The notes below the pieces were generated by a model. That model was not told the origin of the DNA. It ran no database searches and was given only the letters and a program-made list of their open reading frames with translations. Below are positions 1 to 10,700 of a stretch of 64,000 nucleotides of DNA, one piece after another; the first letter of the stretch is position 1; the number at the start of each line of letters is the position of its first letter. The stretch comes from Zingiber officinale. Taxonomy: Eukaryota; Streptophyta; Magnoliopsida; Zingiberales; Zingiberaceae. Made by a program: the position numbers and the translations under genes. Where the stretch lies: positions 9,943,705 to 10,007,704 of the forward strand of contig NC_055987.1 in NCBI RefSeq assembly GCF_018446385.1. Direction: 5' to 3'.

Positions 1-1674
1 AGTTTCTAGGGGCACAAGAGCATGGAAACCACAACTACATTTCATAGCATTTATCGCAAGAACATCATGAGCATATCTAAGTTGGGTTCTAAGTTTTCCT
101 AGGCCTTTAACCCAAGGGTGGCCGAAACATGTGAGCTTGGTTTTGTTTTTCATATGGCCTAAAAGCATGGAAAACCCTACACAATTTTCATGGCAACATT
201 TCAAGGAACAACATGGGTAAACTTAGTTTAAAATCTAAGCATCCTAGCTTTAAAACTTAGTGTGGCCGAAAGTTACATGTAACCAATCTTCTATGTAACA
301 AGCAACCATAAGAACATCAACTAGTTTCATATCATTTTATCAAGAAGGTCATGAGCCTCCTAGACTTGGTTTAAACTTTCCTATACTTCAAATCTCATCA
401 TAACCGAATCTTCATAAGCATGTAATAGGATTCATAATCAACATACAATCATGACATAACATTATAGCTTCATATCTTGTCTTAGGAAAAATCTTAGCAT
501 GCTTAGTTTTTAGGTTTAAAAACTCTCCTAGGTCTTTAGTTCTTCCATGACCGAACATTCATGAGCATGGAAATGGAGTTTCAAACAACATACAAGTAAG
601 AGAAAAATTCAACAACATCATTATCATAGGGTACATAACACAAAAATAAGGAAACATGCTTAGTTTGAGTCTTAAGCTTACCTAGTCCTCTTGTTCATGC
701 TTAGCCGAGAGTTTAGGGTTCATGGATCTAAGTTTTCATTGTTCATTCTAGCATGGAAACCTTAGATTAACCTCTTATATAAGATACATGTCACAAAAAT
801 AAATAATAAGCATATCTAGTTACAATTTTCTTAAACACTTCCTCTTGTCTTGGCCGAAATTCTCCTAAAGCAAACCTTAGGTTTTTAAGCGATCTATCTT
901 CATGGAAAAATCATATAAACTATTGTACCACAGGTGAGGGGAAGCTTACCTAGTGTTCCCTTGTTAATCCTTAAAGAAATGGTACCCTTGGTGAAGAGGA
1001 AGGAGGCTAGCACTCCTTTTGATTTCTCTTGCTTGGAGGGGTGCACCTTGAAGGCTCCTTCTTGTAATTTAGTTTCCTCTTAGGGAGAAACCTAAACTTG
1101 GCTTGTGGAGATGAGGGAGGAGGGCTTCTAGTTTTGGCAATGGTGAGGGAGAAAGAAGAAAAATGAAATCCTTTTCTTCTTTTCCTTTTTATGCTAAGTG
1201 GGTAGAAGTTACAAAGATGAACTTTGCTTCCCTTCTTCCTTAATTCATGCATGTATTTTTTTCGAATGAGAATATGTCCGCATTCCTTTCTCTTAATTCT
1301 TCTCTTCATTATCCTCTTAAACTCCACGAAAATAGAGAAGAAAAGGAAGAAAGACAACTTGTCTTTTGCTTACTCCTTTTCTTAACCAAGAGGTAAACAA
1401 GGGGAAGAAAGCTACTTGATTTTCTCCTGTTCCCTCACTTAATTATATCCTCACTTTTAATTACAATTCCCATCATTTCTCATTTATATATTATTCATTA
1501 TCCTAGTGGTTATCATACATAACTTTATTTCTATCCTTTGTGAGAGGTTCAAGGTTCAAACCTTCACCTCTTCTTTTTATTTCTTTTATTTCTTCTTCTT
1601 TTGATTCTTCTTACTTTTATGCTTTAAAGTATCTAACACCCATATACTTATCTTATAATTTTATGGGTGTTACA
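1..1674 (-). mobile_element. Partial LTR of a Ty3/gypsy-like element (left end outside window)
   Basis: The right edge reads GGGTGTTACA on the plus strand, so the minus strand begins TGTAACACCC, a start common in plant Ty3/gypsy LTRs. The whole stretch is non-coding, with recurring 'ggccgaa' and 'gcttacctag' phrases, and no host exon is visible. The minus-strand frame at 1007-1357 is basic, low in complexity and unlike any known protein. The other end lies outside the window, so a solo LTR cannot be told from a full element. Confidence 0.45.
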
Positions 1675-1840
1675 TGGCACGAAGTCCAAATGAGTCGACG
1701 GGCTGACTAGACATTTGGCACAAAATCCAAGCGGGTCGATGGGCTGATCAGATGCTTGCACGAAGTCCAACTAGGTCGACGGGCTGACCGGATAGCTGGC
1801 GAGAAGTCCAGAAGGGTCGAAGGGCTGACCGGACGTCTGA
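1675..1840. repeat. Four tandem copies of a 41-bp unit
   Basis: Units start at about 1675, 1716, 1757 and 1797. Each contains a variant of 'gaagtcca...gggtcgacgggctgac'. They sit directly beside the TTACA end of the left LTR and run into the LTR-like block that ends at 2618. Confidence 0.75.
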
Positions 1841-2618
1841 CAGGTGAGTAAAGGTAAGTCACTAGAAGGGAGTGACCGTGAGGACGCGTTTCCGGGAAGG
1901 GAACATTAGGCGTCGATCCGGCTTAGATCCATTTCGGATATCTAAGTCGAGATCGTGACTAGATTCCGGTCTCGGAAAGACGGAATCTAAGTCATACTTT
2001 TTATATTGAACTTATAAACTATGATAACACTTTGTTTTGCAGGATATACATTATCTATTTGCCTCGGACTAACCTTGTCTTGCAGGAAAGATGTTCCCTG
2101 GAGAAAGGTGGTCCGGGCGCCCGGAGGTGAATTCTATCCTGATCGCGGCGTCGACACGTGGAGCTCACTGGTTGGACCTACTACATCACACCAGGGCGCT
2201 CGGAAGGGATCCGGGGCGCCCCGAGCCTCATATAAAAGAAGGGGCAGGGGTGGAGCTCAAAATAACAATTATGAATTGAAGAACTCGCTCTCCTGTGCTC
2301 CTGCGACGCTGTAAAGCTCCGACAAACGCGCTGTTTCTCTTTTTAAGTCTCTTATTTTGTCGGTATTGCTTTAATTCTTTCAATAGCATTTTCTGTACTT
2401 AGTTTGTAATATCTTTCGAACTGCTAGTGAATTGCCCATCGAAAGCATCCTCGTGTGTGGACCTTGGAGTAGGAGTCGCCAAAGGCTCCGAACCAAGTAA
2501 AATTGGTTCTTGTGTTAGCATTGCATTTTTTTACTTTTCCACCGCGCTTACTCTTATCGACGAATTTTTTATAATCGATATTTACCCCCCCTCTCTATCG
2601 AACGTCAACGATCCAACA
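1841..2618 (+). mobile_element. LTR 3' portion, probably Ty1/copia, with TATA box
   Basis: The block has an LTR-like layout: a TATA box (TATAAAAG at 2230-2237), then a GC-rich leader, a T-rich stretch and a terminal ...GATCCAACA at 2618. The phrase 'ccttggagtaggagtcgcc' followed by 'ggctccgaaccaagtaaaa' resembles the end of a monocot LTR family, recalled from memory and not searched. Short frames at 2021-2314 and 2427-2633 have no recognisable domain and are taken as LTR noise. Confidence 0.4.
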
Positions 2619-3274
2619 TTTACAACCACATGAAATGATGGAGTTGGGGAAGATAGATTTAATGTCAAATCTTGGCCATGATTTTAATAGTGAACTTAAA
2701 AAAATAATAAAATTGAGTGCATAAATCACAAAAGAGAAGAAGAGATATTTACTTTCCATGAGAGAAGAGAGAGGGGGAGAGAGATATTGAGGTTATATGT
2801 ATATTCGAACCATCTAAATTATTTTAAAATTTAAATATTTATATGTGGGATACATAATACATTAGAAATCGACGTATGAAAAGTTAATGATGGAGGGATA
2901 GATCTGAAAGACCCTCCAAATTAATTTGTCTTTTAAAACAAGATAAATCTGTTATCTTAGCGGTCCCGTTAGTGTCGGCTCTACGGATATGGAGGGAGGT
3001 ACATAAGGTATAGGTGCATGATAGGGTAAATCCCAGATCATCAGTTTCTGAGAATTAACCCCTGATCATTATGTTAAAGATATTATACGCCCATCGTCTA
3101 TAATACATCCTGGGAGTATTAATGTGTCCTTTAATCATTGTCAAAATAGGGGTGTGATTTGATTTTTTTTTTCCAAATCTACGTATATCCTTTCGTAAAT
3201 TCCTGAAATATTAACAGTGTAATATTCTCTTAAATGTTTTAGATTGGAATCGAATTAAAATTTTAATTTAATTT
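2619..3274. other. Non-coding AT-rich stretch
   Basis: No coding potential, RNA gene or clear element ends are visible here. It contains a GA-rich patch near 2755-2790 and poly-T or poly-A runs. Confidence 0.5.
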
Positions 3275-3282
3275 GATTCAGC

Positions 3283-3465
3283 TAGGGGTGAGCATTCGGT
3301 TAATTCGGTCAATAAATTAATCGAAAATCGATTTAGTGTTGATTAATCGAATCAAATCAAAGTTTTACTAAAATTGAATTAATCGAATTAACTAAATTTG
3401 TTTAAAATAAAAATAAAAATAATTTATACAAAATTAATATCAAATTAACCGAATGCTCACTTCTA
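3283..3465. mobile_element. hAT-type MITE, 183 bp
   Basis: Terminal inverted repeats are TAGGGGTGAGCATTCGGTTA at the left and, read on the minus strand, TAGAAGTGAGCATTCGGTTA at the right. They are flanked by an 8-bp near-identical duplication, gattcagc (3275-3282) and gattcggc (3466-3473). TAG-type ends with an 8-bp target duplication are the hAT signature. The interior is AT-rich with no coding capacity. Confidence 0.8.
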
Positions 3466-3473
3466 GATTCGGC

Positions 3474-3950
3474 CATTGTTGTTGGGGGCATCAACCGTGA
3501 TTAAATCGAAAGAGTCAATCGATTAAATTAAAAAAAAAAATCAAATGCCAACGAGCTTCATATTTAAAACTGATTATGCTTTAATTTTCTAATTTTGTGA
3601 ACTTATTTTTTTTCTCTTTCAATTATCCCAATCTCACGTTTTTCCCCTTTTAATTTGCAAAGTAAATGAATCGGTCAAACCCTTTTTTTTATATAAAATT
3701 ACAAATTAGTCGCGCAAATTATTTATGAGATCATTAATAAATATTTTAACAAAAATGCATCTAAATTTTAAAAATTATTAAAAAGCCATACTTAAAAAAA
3801 TAATATATAAAAACTTGACAAAACTCAAAAGGTAACGACTGCCTTCAAAAGACTGTACATTAATTCCCCAATTTAAATGTATAGGGCAGAGCTGATCTAT
3901 CCAGATTGATGACGGGCCATGGTCATGATTAGTATGGTAAATATATTTTT
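3474..3950. other. Non-coding AT-rich stretch
   Basis: Homopolymer runs only (poly-A near 3528, poly-T near 3608 and 3683). No gene or element was recognised. Confidence 0.5.
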
Positions 3951-3951
3951 T

Positions 3952-4150
3952 CGGATTGGTCTAGTGGTTAGCATATGAAATATTATCATAATGAAGTCTA
4001 GAGTTTGAATCTCAGTAAAACTGAGGTAAATACTTCCCTTATGTGCTAGTCACTATTCCAAATGCTAGTAGTTGTCTGTGATTTACCTCATTCGTGTTGA
4101 CCTTAGGATGAATTTACGGGGGCGCTGGGGGCGAGCGTATTCGCCTTTAT
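3952..4150 (+). mobile_element. Degenerate tRNA-derived SINE, copy 1
   Basis: The 5' part resembles a tRNA-like promoter: an A-box-like 'tctagtggttagcat' followed about 35 bp later by a B-box-like 'gagtttgaatctc'. The downstream body ('tgatttacctcattcgtgtt', then 'aggatgaatttacg') is repeated in diverged form at 4190-4415. That fits two insertions of one SINE family. The family was not named. Confidence 0.5.
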
Positions 4151-4189
4151 TGTCACAATTATTAGTATGGTAAATATCTTCTTGGGATG

Positions 4190-4415
4190 AAGGGGAGGGG
4201 AGGGGGATTTGGAGGATCGGGTGGTATTATGATTAAGACATGAAATATTATTATATAAAGTCATAGGATCAAAACTAGATATGTCGGAGCATATTTTTTC
4301 TTATATTTTGACCATCTATACTAAATGACTAATAGTCATTCATGATTTATCTCCTTTGTGTTAACTTAGGGATGAGTTGACGTGAACATTGGGATAAACA
4401 AATTGTCTTTTTTGC
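4190..4415 (+). mobile_element. Degenerate tRNA-derived SINE, copy 2
   Basis: Aligned by eye with 3952-4150. Shared phrases include 'catgaaatattat', 'aaagtcataggatcaaaac', 'gatttatctcctttgtgtta' and 'gggatgagttgacg'. It is more eroded in the promoter part than copy 1. Confidence 0.4.
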
Positions 4416-4432
4416 TACATAATTAATATTAT

Positions 4433-4925
4433 AAATGAACCGAATGTTCATGAACAAACATGATATTACCATAATAAAAATGTATTTATGTTCATTCAAT
4501 ACATAATACCAATTAAATGAACAAGTTTGAATAACTTATTAAATTAAATAAATAAATTTGAACACATATATGATTTAGTTCGTTAATATTCATGAACAAT
4601 GTTTATGAATAACATTCATAAATTTATTCATGAATATCGTTCATGAATAATGTTTGTGAATAATATTCGTAAATAATATTTTTGAATGATATTCATCAAT
4701 AAAATTCTTATTAATATGCTAGATAAATAAATAAACTTTCAAAATAAAGAAGTAAGTTTGTATTATTAAACTCAATAACTAATTAAACAAATTTAAAATA
4801 GGAAAATTTTAAATAATAAAAAAAATTTCAATTGAGAACTTGATAACATCTGAACAAATCAAACTCAAATTAAACTTATAAAAAAATAAGATTAATCTTG
4901 AACAATCAATAAATTTAAACACTAC
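4433..4925 (-). mobile_element. Truncated copy of the hAT family seen at 9097-9730
   Basis: Read against the reverse complement of 9097-9730 it keeps the same order of motifs: 'tgaacc', 'gttcatgaacaa' palindrome clusters, 'atatgctagataaataaataaa', then A/T-rich tail. The terminal inverted repeats are not preserved, so it is an old fragment. Confidence 0.5.
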
Positions 4926-4939
4926 AAAATTAACCCTAG

Positions 4940-6338
4940 GGGCGTGTTTGGTTCGGGGTTATCGCTGATAACCTTAGTTGGTTATCAATGATAATCTTGT
5001 TTGGTTTAAGTAATTGGTGATTCCTGGTAATGCAACATTCCCGCCACATCAACAATTAGGGAATAGAAACAGGAATCAGAAAACCTTGGAAATCTTAGGT
5101 TTTCTACGATTCATGGGTTATCAATATTTTTTTCCAAAACTACCATTCGAAGAGGTGATGAGCAGGGATGTCATCCGAGTTCTGTACCTGTTCGTTCTTC
5201 ATGGAGATGGCGCACCAGCGGGGAAGGGTCGGCCGTAGGGAAGGATAGCGGCTGCCTGACGATGTTATGGAGGGTCTGCAGGTTGGTGAGCCCGGCGAAG
5301 GGAGTGCGCCCATAGAGGAGCTCGTAGAGGAGGATGCCGTAGGCCCACCAGTCGACGACGCAGCCGTGGGGCTGACCTGCGGTGACCTCTGGCGCGACGT
5401 ACTCGTGGGTACCCACAAAGGAGCACGATCGAGTGTCGACAGGCTCCGCGACGAAGCGCCAAGGGTCGGCCTTCGTGGCCATGTGGGGCAGCGGTCGGCG
5501 AGTGAGGAAGGGGAGGCAGGAGGGATCGATAAGGAAGCGCTCGTCGTTTTCAGCAGCAGAGTGGCCCTTGTCCGCGGCGATGGAGGTGGTGATGGGCTCG
5601 AGGGTGGGCGAGGAGGCGGACTCCAGGGAGAGGTCGAAGTCAGAGGACATGATGTGGCCGTCGGAGCGGATGAGGATGTTCTCCGGCTTCAGGTCACGGC
5701 AGACGATGCCGAGCATGTGAAGATACTCTAGGGCGAGCAGCACCTCCGCCGCATAGAACCTACGACATTTCAATCAACAACGTCAAAGCCAGAACAGGGC
5801 CAAAGGGAAGCATCTTTCAGTTACAACTACAACAAGGTCAAATAGTTGGAAAGAAGGAATCTTTCAGTTATGATTGAGATCACCAAATAGTCTCCGATTG
5901 AAGAGAAAGTACAAAATTGTGTGAATTCTGTGAAGGTAATATGAACAAGTTGGTGGAAGATGGGAAAAGGATTCAGATTTTTAGTCGAAGAAAAGAGGTT
6001 CAGTGGAGCACCTTTTGGCGGCGATGGAGAAGCGTTGGCAGGGCTGGCGGTGGCGGAGCGTGTGAAGGTCTCCGCCGCTACAGTATTCTATCACGACGCA
6101 GGAGTAGTGCGGCGAAGCATCGAAGTCGACGTAGAGAGTGGGGAAAAAGGTTTTCATTCAATTAAATTAATTCAAAAAGTTAAAGGATAAATTAGTAAAT
6201 GTAAAATTAAGTAATTACATAATCTTAATTGAACCAAACACCTAATAAGTTATATTGTATTCCCTATAATCTTGATTATGTGATTACTGACAATCGCATA
6301 ATCAAAGTTATAGATGATGACTTAAACCAAATGCACTC
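4940..6338. mobile_element. Harbinger-like Pack-MITE carrying a kinase gene fragment
   Basis: Left end GGGCGTGTTTGG and right end (minus strand) GAGTGCATTTGG form terminal inverted repeats flanked by TAG (4937-4939 and 6339-6341). The 130 bp inside the left end ('ggggttatcgctgataacc', then 'gtttggtttaagtaattgg') match the ends of elements at 18906-20625 and 48960, so this is a family and not chance. Its GC-rich interior holds two exons of an AGC kinase gene and the intron between them. It encodes no transposase. Confidence 0.7.
5171..6145 (-). pseudogene. Captured fragment of a PINOID/WAG-type AGCVIII protein kinase
   Basis: Two exon pieces read on the minus strand. The 5' piece (about 6145-6012) encodes the hinge region, with CVVIEYCSGGDLHTLRHRQP. 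The 3' piece starts at 5759 and encodes FYAAEVLLALEYLH, the catalytic loop CRDLKPEN and SDFDLSL, where DFD instead of DFG is the plant AGCVIII hallmark, then FVGTHEYVAPEV and DWWAYGILLYELLYGRTPF. The splice signals (AAAAG|GTGCTC and TCGTAG|GTTC) join in frame, so genomic DNA was captured, not cDNA. The N-lobe with its ATP-binding lysine is missing, and the 3' end runs into unrelated residues and a stop at 5171. The family directs polar auxin transport by phosphorylating PIN carriers. This fragment cannot make an active kinase. Confidence 0.85.
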
Positions 6339-6341
6339 TAG

Positions 6342-7250
6342 ATGTGATCTTCGAACGTCACCACCTGAACAACCTTCCTCTTGCTTTCATGTTTTTCGTT
6401 TCTTCCACCACAAATTCAAGCAATAGTTTTTTCTCAATGCCGTAAGGCCCCCGGACTAAAATCAGGTAACCTTAAAACGTGGCTCCGCCTTAAATTTTGT
6501 AGCAATTACTAAACCATTCAAATGATAGCATATCATTTTTACATATTTATTATATTTATAGAACTAATCGATTAATTTATAATTTAATATATACGATGAG
6601 AAATAATAATATTGAAAGACGGCGATCTAATTTTAAAGAGACAGAGATGATGGGTGTGGGACGCACTTTTAATAAAAAAAAATAAAGAAGAAACGTTTCT
6701 TGATTGATTTATTGATTATAATAAAAGGTCATCTTTTTAATTATTACCCAAAAATACTTCTTCCTGGGACGGTCGCCCTAGCCAGGCAAACCTCATCGCG
6801 TGGCTGCCGTGGCCGGTCGACTTGGCCGTGTGCGGTGTGCCGCCCGATCAACGTCCTCTGATTGCACGACCGACTTGACTGCCTCATCGGGTCCCTAGCC
6901 ACGTGATTGAGTCCCTGGCCACGAGGCCAAAGGTCCTTTGGCCACGTGGATAGGGAATAGGGCGATCGTGTCGTGCGGCAATTGCAGGAAATTCTTTTTT
7001 TATATATATATATTTGTATTTTTTAATTAAAAAATATTTTAGAAAAAAAAATGGCGAACTTTGAACGATTCGTCTAGTGCACGTCGATTTGTATCCATAA
7101 TTAAACCCTTGCCTTTTTAATTGAATCCTTAGTGGCGGCTTCTATTTAAACGCGGTTGGAGAAACCCTGACTCACTTATTTCGGAAAACCCCCGACGCAC
7201 CGACCGCCGTGCTATTTATCACATTCGAGCCGTCCAGCGGAAGAAACCGA
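6342..7250 (+). promoter_or_regulatory. Presumed promoter region of the PHD-finger gene
   Basis: No coding sequence. A GC-rich island at about 6765-6985 contains two CACGTG G-box cores (near 6900 and 6944). Further down are an AT-rich spacer (6995-7050) and TATA-like strings ('tatttaaac' near 7143, 'ctatttatc' near 7213). A CT microsatellite (about 7260-7282) begins what looks like a 5' UTR. The promoter role is inferred from position upstream of the ATG at 7394. Confidence 0.35.
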
Positions 7251-7333
7251 AACCTGCTTCTCCTCTCTCTCTCTCTCTCTCGCATTCTTCTTCTTCCTCC
7301 TCTTGTTTTGTATCTTCTTCGGTTTCTCCATCT

Positions 7334-7720
7334 CCGGCTCCGCCAACTTCATATTTGTCGTCGCTCGGATCCTTTCTGGTTCTAGCGCGAGACATGGTAT
7401 GCTACTTTTGAATTGATTTATAGGGTTTTAGGGATTCTGCATTCGTTTCTTGTTCGTTTTGAGTTCTTGATGTGTCGTCCATCCTTCTTACTGCCGAAGG
7501 AAGGGTGTTAGGATGCCATGGCTCAAACTCCGCGAACCTCCTAGCAAAACCGGCTCCTCCAACTTTAGGTTTGTCGTCGCTCGAATCTTTTGTGGTTCTA
7601 GCGCCAGGCATGGTGTTCTACTTCAAGTTATAGGGTTTTAGGGGTTCTGCATTTGTTCTTACGGTTGAAGGAAGGATGTTAGGATGCCATGGTTCAAACC
7701 CGCAAACTTCCTAGCAAAAA
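7334..7720 (+). repeat. Tandem duplication of the first-exon region
   Basis: 7334-7549 and 7550-7720 are diverged tandem copies. Both carry 'ttgtcgtcgctcg', 'gtggttctagcgc', an ATG followed at once by GT (7394 and 7610), 'atagggttttagg', 'gaaggaaggatgttaggatgccatgg' and 'cctagcaaaa'. Copy 2 is about 45 bp shorter. The duplication spans the start codon and the splice donor of the PHD-finger gene. Confidence 0.8.
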
Positions 7721-10700
7721 TTTTTGAGACTTAAGGTATGGTAATCGTTATTCATGTATTAGGTTGGTTGCATGGTGCCTTTATGGGTTCAAGATTCCTG
7801 TATCTGTATGTGCTGTGATGGCTGTTTGACTTCGTATATATTCCACCAGCGTCTGGTCCTCTCACCCACAACCTGTGTTTCAGGGAATATAACTCAAACG
7901 GAAATGAGGGGGAAAAGGATTCTCCAGCCTTTCTCTTCCTTCATTTCCTTTGGCTGAGATAGGTGGGAAGTAAAGGGCTAAAAGGAGTTTTTCCATTGGG
8001 TGTCTAAACCTGCTCTCATTCTATTTGGTCAAAACTACTATAACGTGTAACAATTTTGATTTTTAGTCAAATTGCCACAACATGCTACAACAGTGTTATG
8101 AAACTATTTTGACTAAGTTGAAATAAAGGTATTTTCATATAATAGTGTAACTATTTTGAAATGGAGCCTCGACACAGCAGTGAAGTTGAGGTCATGGGTT
8201 CAAATTTTGGAAATAGTTTCTTGCAAAGCAGACCCTTATCCTGCATTGATGAGAGCTTTGTGCACTGGGCTGCCCTTTAGTGTAACAATTTTGGTAAAGT
8301 TAAAAGCAATTTTATTCTATGTTACACTAGTTTTGGGCAAAATTGCTACAATAATATTGAAATAAGAGTATTTTTGTGATGAAAAATTGGTTCATTTTCT
8401 CTTTTGATATTTTTTCAATGTGAGATCTTCTGTTGATGATAATGAAAATGAGGGACCTTCTTTTGATTTTTTTTCCTAATTTATTTTTTATATATTTTTT
8501 ATATATAGTTTTTTAAATTATCAATATATTAAAATTTGAAATTTAGCTTTCCATCTTTCTTCCTTAAGGAAATGCTCTAAAGGGTAGTTTTACTTCTTTC
8601 TTCCCCCCTTAGTTAGTAAGAGAAATATTTTTTTATTGTTTCCTATGAATGATTTTTGTACTCTTTCATCACCTAGCTATTTCCTTCCCTCGTAGTAAAC
8701 CAGTTCGTAAGGTAAGGATTGATTCCTTTTCAAACATTTTGTTTAGGATGAAATGTGATTGATAAGATAACATGTGGTAGGGCTCCTTCACATGTTATGA
8801 AATTGAACAGATTTAGTTATATAGGGAAAAAGTGAAAAGATTCATTCGTTTTTTCCTTCCCTTTACCTCTTTTCACTAAAGGAAATAGAGGTGAAGCCTA
8901 GTTAATTAAATTTTGTCTTCACTTTATTTTTTTTGTGGTTCTTCCCTTGTAACGATTACACTGTAACTATGAGCGAGGTGATTGTTTGGGATGATGTACT
9001 AAGCACAACCTAGAAGTGGAGGAATCATATTTGTTGATAGAAACCATAAAATTGGAATGAGATTGTGGATGATAGCTCTTGAGTAGCATCTGACCTTAGG
9101 GCTGTAAACAAGCCGAGCCGAGCCGAACTTTGGGGTGTTCAAGCTTGTTTGATAAGATAACCGAGCTGGGCCGAGCTTAAAATGAACCAAGCTTTTGAAA
9201 TGAGTGTTCAAGCTTGGCTTGGTTTATTTTTTATAAGCTTGAGCTTGTTTGAAGCTTGGTTTGAGCTGGGTTCGTTTAGATATTATCAAGCTCTCAATTC
9301 AAGCTTGGCTTGAGCTTGCTTCGAGCTTGGCTTGAGCTTGGTTCGAGCTTGGCTTGAGCTTGGTTCGAGCTTGGTTCGTTTAGATGTTATCAAGCTCTTA
9401 ATTCAAGCTTGTTTGATTGTTTGAAACTTTTAATTGTTTGATTGGTTATTAAGGTTGATAATTTAAATTTATTTATTTTATTTTATTTTATTGTTTATTT
9501 AGCATATTGAAAAGATTTTTATTAATAAATATTGTTCGTGAACATTGTTCATGAACGTTGTTCACGAACATTGTTCACGAACGTTGTTAACGAACGTTAA
9601 CGAGCTGAACACATATGTGTTCAAGCTTGTTTGTTTAATTAATTTAATGTATATTGAACGAACATAAACAAACTCTTACCAAGCCGAACACCAAGCTTGT
9701 TTACGAACGCTTGGTTCATTTACAACCCTATCTAACCTGGTCATGTGCATTGTGTGGAGAGGATGGTTAATAGGATAGTCATGAAGTAAGATACATCCTT
9801 AATTTGCTAAGTGCCATAATGAGAGCGTTTAGACCATTGTTGTCCACATGCCTTGTTGTTTGCCTCAACTATCATGTAATCCCCTGGAAAATCTCCTAGC
9901 TACTAATGACGAGTGACCTATTAATGAGTCGAAGGATGGTATAATTGTAGTAGATGTTCGGCCTATGTGTACCTCCATGAGAGGTGGAATAAAAGACCCA
10001 TGATGTTTCCAACTTAGGCTTTAACATGCTTGATTTGATAACAAGAATTTGTTGGTTTTCTAAGATTGATTTGTGCAATTAGCTATCAAATTTGAATTTG
10101 GATTGGTGATGAATGGAAAACTGTCTATAAGATGTAAGATGGTATGAACTGTTTGTCAGGTTAGTGTTGCCCTTGTAGTACCTCTTTATGTGAGTGAATA
10201 AGCAACTCCTAAAATCTGTCATAGTAAAAATCATTGTGGTGTTTTTTTGATGATATTGATATATATCGTGATACATGATAATCACTTTAACTACATTTGC
10301 CTCAGTCTAGAGACTATTTAAGGCAAAAAAGTTGTTTAGCAATATGAAAAAGTGCTCTTTACTACCTGCTTAGGTTCTCTTTCTCAGGTCTATCATTTTT
10401 GTTAAAGACATATTGACTAATTTAGACCTTGCAAAGCAAGGTAAAGTTGCGTACAATACCCTTCCCCGGAACTCTACTTTGGTGGGAGCTTCGTGCACCG
10501 GACTACTCTTTACATGATTAATTTAGAAAAGATTAGGGTGATCAAGTAATGGCTTAATTATGTACTTGCTCAATAGGTCGAAAATTTCATAGCTTTATAA
10601 CCGTTTACCATCGCTTTGTTAAGCACTTTAGTATCATCATGGCTCCCGTGTTGGACTTCATGAAGACAGAGGAGTTTTAATGCCCTAAATCTGCATAAAC

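Noticed and set aside
5267-5731. 154-codon plus-strand frame
   Set aside because: It is the complement of the captured kinase exon, which explains its openness.
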